Positions 17,732 through 20,325 of a DNA stretch of 20,325 bases are shown in pieces; within the stretch, counting starts at the first letter, position 1; every line of letters starts with the position of its first letter. Position numbers and translations under genes: made by a program. A model generated the notes under the pieces. That model made no database searches. It was not told the origin of the DNA and worked only from the letters and a program-made list of their open reading frames with translations. The DNA is from Chara braunii (lineage: Eukaryota; Streptophyta; Charophyceae; Charales; Characeae), in contig BFEA01000010.1 of assembly GCA_003427395.1 (NCBI GenBank), positions 5,258,040 through 5,278,364 on the forward strand. The letters run 5' to 3'.

Positions 17732-17932
17732 TTAAGAATTTCGCATATAGAGCGTATAGGCAATAATAGACTGGGTAGTGATCAGGGGCAACGCAACCCT
17801 TCTCAGTCTTCCAATACAGTCCTCAATCAACTCTCTTTCAACATCCTTGCTCAGTCTTCTGTTATACCCTCTCACAGTTCCCCGAATCATAAAATATCGA
17901 GTCAAGTCTATAATCTCATAATCAAATTGCAT
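17732..17932 (-). CDS. Unrecognised small ORF C, just upstream of gag
   Basis: A 66-codon ORF starts with ATG three nucleotides after the stop of ORF B (TAA, GCT, ATG), and has no internal stop. It is rich in Arg, Ile and Leu with no recognised domain. Its frame is the same as B and gag. The 136 bp between its stop and the gag ATG read in the same frame as an Arg/Glu-rich segment with stops, so C could instead be part of a longer B-C-Gag polyprotein that has decayed. Confidence 0.4.
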   Translation of the reverse strand: MQFDYEIIDLTRYFMIRGTVRGYNRRLSKDVERELIEDCIGRLRRVALPLITTQSIIAYTLYMRNS

Positions 17933-17935
17933 AGC

Positions 17936-18226
17936 TTATGATCTGGTGTTAATCCTTCTAGCAAGAGAGACTCGTTCCTTGAAAGAGTGATATGATATTC
18001 TCTCAGGAGCTCCCTCTTTTACTACCTTCAATAGGTAGCTAATCTCAATCTGGTCAGTCACAACTCTCAACGCAGAGTCTCTCATACAATCAAGGAAGGG
18101 TTATAAGAACTCAATCTCATTCAAGGTAGAGAGGTTTCTGTCAGGAATCCGAAGAGTCCATTCTGTCTTGACTATTCTTCCTTCCAGCATAATCCCAAAT
18201 GTTAGCTGTTCAACCAAGCTGGGCAT
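17936..18226 (-). pseudogene. Unrecognised small ORF B
   Basis: This 96-codon reading frame starts with ATG two nucleotides after the stop of unit A3 and ends at TAA (17936-17938), a few residues after A-R-R-I. A TAA at 18101-18103 (codon 42) breaks it. It resembles the ORF at 1441-1695, which ends at the equivalent place after A-R-R-V and is not broken; this makes the end stop believable and the internal stop a likely mutation. Shared features are listed under that ORF. Function unknown. Confidence 0.45.
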
Positions 18227-18228
18227 TG

Positions 18229-18723
18229 TTAACCATCATAGGCAACATCTGAAAGATAGATCTCAGGTTGGACATAATCAGGGATCTCGAACCTGTGTTC
18301 AAAGATACTCAGAAGCAGAGATTTTATCAACACAATAGAGTCTTCCTCTCTGGCTCTACCTACCTCAGCAATAGTCTCCAGCAGAGGCATCCAATCTCTC
18401 CTGTCTTCAAATCCATCAACAATTGAGAACTCAGGGAGCCTCTCAAATTCTCTTACTCCCACTCCCCATGTCACTTTTCTTCTTAACTTTTCTATCGACT
18501 CTTTTGTTCGTTAGACACCAATATACGCCCTTTTTAAATACTCAAAATAGTTAGTTTCCTCCTCTAGACAGGCTAGAGAATAAACTCTCACGTCCAGACT
18601 GTCAGAGTTCATGAATTTAACCACTGGAACATGAAACGTTATATGTCCTCTCCCGCGAGTCTCATGCCTTAGGATTACAAAGGGATTATCATACCCTGTC
18701 ACCTCATAAAGTTTGCCCCTCAT
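18229..18723 (-). pseudogene. Tandem unit A3 of an unrecognised family
   Basis: The ATG at 18723 follows the stop of unit A2 by 14 nt. The frame has 164 codons to TAA (18229-18231), the same length as A2, with one TAA at 18511-18513. It aligns with the other units without gaps: D-V-R-V-Y, the conserved A, W at position 25 of the alignment, a P 11 residues later, and the second conserved W in R-R-D-W. The first W is replaced by L. It has a C-terminal extension after the last W. It is the most diverged unit. Confidence 0.5.
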
Positions 18724-18737
18724 AGTAGTTATCCTCG

Positions 18738-19232
18738 CTACTGAGAGTATTCTTCTTGGACCCTCTTCACTTTCCATACAAAATCTACCATGACTGACCA
18801 ATTATCCTTGGAAAACATAAGTCCCTCGATTAGTGGTGATGGTATCCCCAAAAAGGGTCTGACATATGTGCTCCAAAAAAAATTATTTCCTTCTCGTTCA
18901 AGTCTTATCTTTTCGTCATGCACTACGTCTGAAGCCCTTTGCCAACATCGACCTTTTCTACCCTCTTCAAACCTATGTTGTGGTACGTAGATCCTAACAT
19001 CAAACTCATCAATGTTGATAAAATAGCAAGTGAGAACATACATGCCATCAAGTTCCCACTCCTGATTTTTCAGGGCTTCATACCTCACAATCTCATAGGG
19101 AATCACAACTCTCCTCGTTATAGAATTAAGGGAATCAAGCAGTTTATCATAACCCTCTCTACTCAGTTTTCTATACCATCTCTCCGACATAAACCAGGAT
19201 TTCACCTTTAGAGGTACATATAACTGACTCAT
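18738..19232 (-). CDS. Tandem unit A2 of an unrecognised family
   Basis: An ATG at 19232, eight nucleotides after the stop of A1, opens 164 codons with no internal stop. It has an N-terminal basic part, then W-E-L-D-G-M-Y-V-L-T-C-Y-F, F-D-V-R-I-Y-V-P, C-W-Q-R-A, a charged helix-like stretch with E-K-I-R-L-E-R-E-G, and G-I-P-S-P ... D-N-W. The two W are 48 residues apart, as in the other units. An earlier TTG at 19289 would overlap A1 and is not favoured. I know no family with this pattern. Confidence 0.55.
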   Translation of the reverse strand: MSQLYVPLKVKSWFMSERWYRKLSREGYDKLLDSLNSITRRVVIPYEIVRYEALKNQEWELDGMYVLTCYFINIDEFDVRIYVPQHRFEEGRKGRCWQRASDVVHDEKIRLEREGNNFFWSTYVRPFLGIPSPLIEGLMFSKDNWSVMVDFVWKVKRVQEEYSQ

Positions 19233-19240
19233 TTGCGCTC

Positions 19241-19720
19241 TCAACCTCTTCCTCTCATCTTCAATGCAAGTTTGATCACGGCCGCCCAATTGTTCCTTGA
19301 CAGACTGTTACCAGGTAAAGGAGGAGTTGGGAACCCTTCAAAGACTGCAAACCGAGTAGACCCAATAAAACTCTTATTCTCCCTCTCAAGCCTTTTTTTT
19401 TCTCTCAACACAACCTCTTCAGCGAATCCCCAACATCTCTCATACATAGCCTCAGCACTTCTCTCTTTAGGGACATAGATCCTCACATCATAGGTATCCA
19501 GATCGGTAAAGTAGAATGTCAGAATGCAGAGTCGTTCCTGTTCCCATCCGCTCTCGACCATGTTATACTTGACGACCTCATACAGGAACACTTCTTTCTT
19601 ACTTAGAGCATTCAACGGTTTTATGAGTCTTTCAACCTTTTCATTGCTCGGACTTGAACCTCTGCCAAATTCTGACCTTCGCTGTTCGATTTCCTCTGCC
19701 GAGATTTCCTTCGTTTTCAT
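19241..19720 (-). CDS. Tandem unit A1 of an unrecognised family
   Basis: This 159-codon ORF is intact. It starts at ATG 19720, ten nucleotides after the stop of A0. Order: acidic N-terminus, L-N-A-L-S-K-K-E-V-F-L-Y-E-V-V-K-Y, W-E-Q-E-R-L-C-I-L-T-F-Y-F, Y-D-V-R-I-Y-V-P, C-W-G-F-A, a charged stretch with R-L-E-R-E-N-K, F-P-T-P-P-L-P and N-N-W-A-A-V-I-K-L-A. No signal peptide, membrane segment or catalytic triad is seen. It is the clearest member of the array with unit A2. Function unknown. Confidence 0.55.
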   Translation of the reverse strand: MKTKEISAEEIEQRRSEFGRGSSPSNEKVERLIKPLNALSKKEVFLYEVVKYNMVESGWEQERLCILTFYFTDLDTYDVRIYVPKERSAEAMYERCWGFAEEVVLREKKRLERENKSFIGSTRFAVFEGFPTPPLPGNSLSRNNWAAVIKLALKMRGRG

Positions 19721-19730
19721 GACAATACAT

Positions 19731-19928
19731 CTATTTCTCCCACTTTAGTACCATGTTGATGATTGGTAACCAGTCGTTCCCGTCATAATAGTTGTTAGGA
19801 ATATGAGGAATAGAAATTGTCTCATACGTTACATGCATTAATCCCCATTTCACTCTCTTCTTCTGTTTGATTAGGTCTGCCTTCTCATCATAAAGAGATT
19901 GGATCGCAATTCCCCATAACCTGTGTGT
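19731..19928 (-). pseudogene. Tandem unit A0, 3' part only
   Basis: The frame begins abruptly near 19928 with R-L-W-G-I-A, includes D-E-K, K-W-G, I-P-H-I-P and N-D-W-L-P-I-I-N-M-V-L-K-W, and stops at TAG (19731-19733). The W-to-W distance is again 48, so it is the C-terminal half of a fourth unit. The first half is replaced by the inverted repeat that starts at 19929. Confidence 0.5.
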
Positions 19929-20048
19929 CTATTCAATGGGCAACGGGAAAGTTTCAACTCCGTTGTACCCATTGAATAGCCCCCGGGGCCCTGTTGAATT
20001 CCCGTTGAATAGTACAACGGGCCCCCCGTTGAATATTGTTCAACGGGG
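19929..20048. repeat. Foldback sequence built from GTTGAAT/ATTCAAC words
   Basis: CTATTCAATGGG (19929-19940) pairs with CCCATTGAATAG (19968-19979), extended inside by CAACGG (19941-19946) and CCGTTG (19960-19965). A second hairpin, CCCCGTTGAA (20024-20033) and TTCAACGGGG (20039-20048), has a five-base loop. These could be the terminal part of a foldback or MITE-like insertion. Confidence 0.6.
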
Positions 20049-20108
20049 AGGGTGCATTGGGCCTCGGACACGACGTTGGACGCACGTGAACCAAAAAAAA
20101 ATCATCCT

Positions 20109-20209
20109 GTTGAATCCCCGTTGAATCCCCGTTGAATCCCCGTTGAATCCCGTTGAATCCCGTTGAATCCCCGTTGAATCCCGTCGAATCACCGTTGAAT
20201 CCCATTGAA
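20109..20209 (+). repeat. 10-11 bp tandem repeat GTTGAATCCC(C)
   Basis: About ten units lie in direct order, differing mainly by three or four C, with later units degenerate (GTCGAATCACC). The word is the same as in the neighbouring hairpins. The open frame that runs through it on the minus strand is a by-product of the repeat. Confidence 0.8.
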
Positions 20210-20325
20210 AAAAAGAAAAAAAGGACGTCGTCCAAAAATTCCGGAAAAAAACTATGTTATGCAGAAAAATAAACTGAACAACGTTTGCCCCAGGGTCACA
20301 TCAAAACTCTTCACCAAAATTAAAA
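20210..20325. other. Right edge, AT-rich, no gene seen
   Basis: A-rich sequence with no ORF, repeat or motif that can be supported. Confidence 0.3.

Noticed and set aside
18738-19289. Start of unit A2 at TTG 19289
   Set aside because: It would overlap the conserved end of A1 in another frame; ATG 19232 gives the same unit length as A3 and a clean 8-nt gap.
20109-20209. CRISPR-like short regular repeats
   Set aside because: Units are adjacent with no spacers and the context is eukaryotic.
19954-20235. 93-codon minus-strand ORF with Gly-Asp-Ser-Thr-Gly-Phe-Asn-like repeats
   Set aside because: It is the translation of the 10-11 bp tandem repeat and the hairpins; the changing unit length shifts the frame and no coding signal exists outside the repeat.

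Overview
This window looks like nuclear DNA of a streptophyte (land plant or charophyte alga). It is repeat-rich, contains no complete recognisable cellular gene, and carries transferred mitochondrial DNA (NUMTs). The lineage call rests on those fragments: atp4, cox1, atp1, nad9, the small-subunit rRNA, nad6, cob, nad4, a tRNA-Ile-like 3' half, rps4, rps7 and a ccmF-type gene. A mitochondrial gene set that includes ccmF, rps7, rps4 and nad9 fits streptophytes, not fungi, animals or typical chlorophytes. A charophyte such as Chara or an early land plant is plausible, but I cannot fix the genus.

Layout. 1-2000: G-rich edge, then two minus-strand ORFs (1441-1695 and 595-1203) belonging to a protein family that reappears at the right end. 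2000-7090: mostly non-coding, with a cluster of hairpins, ACGT palindromes, a poly(A) run, a microsatellite and inverted repeats. 7088-7400: a small Gly/Arg-rich ORF that resembles a gag start, and a trigger-factor-like fragment. 7435-9723: a mosaic of at least 12 short mitochondrial pieces on both strands. 10109-12008: a candidate LTR with internal tandem repeats and a TATA box. 12185-17596: a decayed Ty3/gypsy gag-pol on the minus strand, whose integrase is split by another mitochondrial piece (atp4, 12911-13238). 17732-19928: upstream of gag on the same strand, a tightly packed series of about six small ORFs; four are tandem copies of one unrecognised domain. 19929-20209: hairpins and a 10-11 bp tandem repeat that cut into the first copy.

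Main points. (1) The pre-gag array is made of homologous units that align without gaps over about 70 residues, with the pattern D-[VL]-R-x-Y, then W, then W 48 residues later. Neighbouring ORFs are separated by only 2-14 nt from stop to ATG, like a polycistron. A paralogous copy sits at the left end of the window with no internal stop. I cannot assign this family to anything known. (2) The two atp4 pieces, 5.3 kb apart, are complementary halves of one gene that meet within about 13 nt of each other. (3) Several premature stops in both the NUMTs and the retroelement look like C-to-T (or G-to-A) changes of Gln or Trp codons, which suggests cytosine deamination of silenced DNA, or genomic stops that are edited in the mitochondrial source. 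No database search was possible; assignments rest on reading translations against remembered family features.
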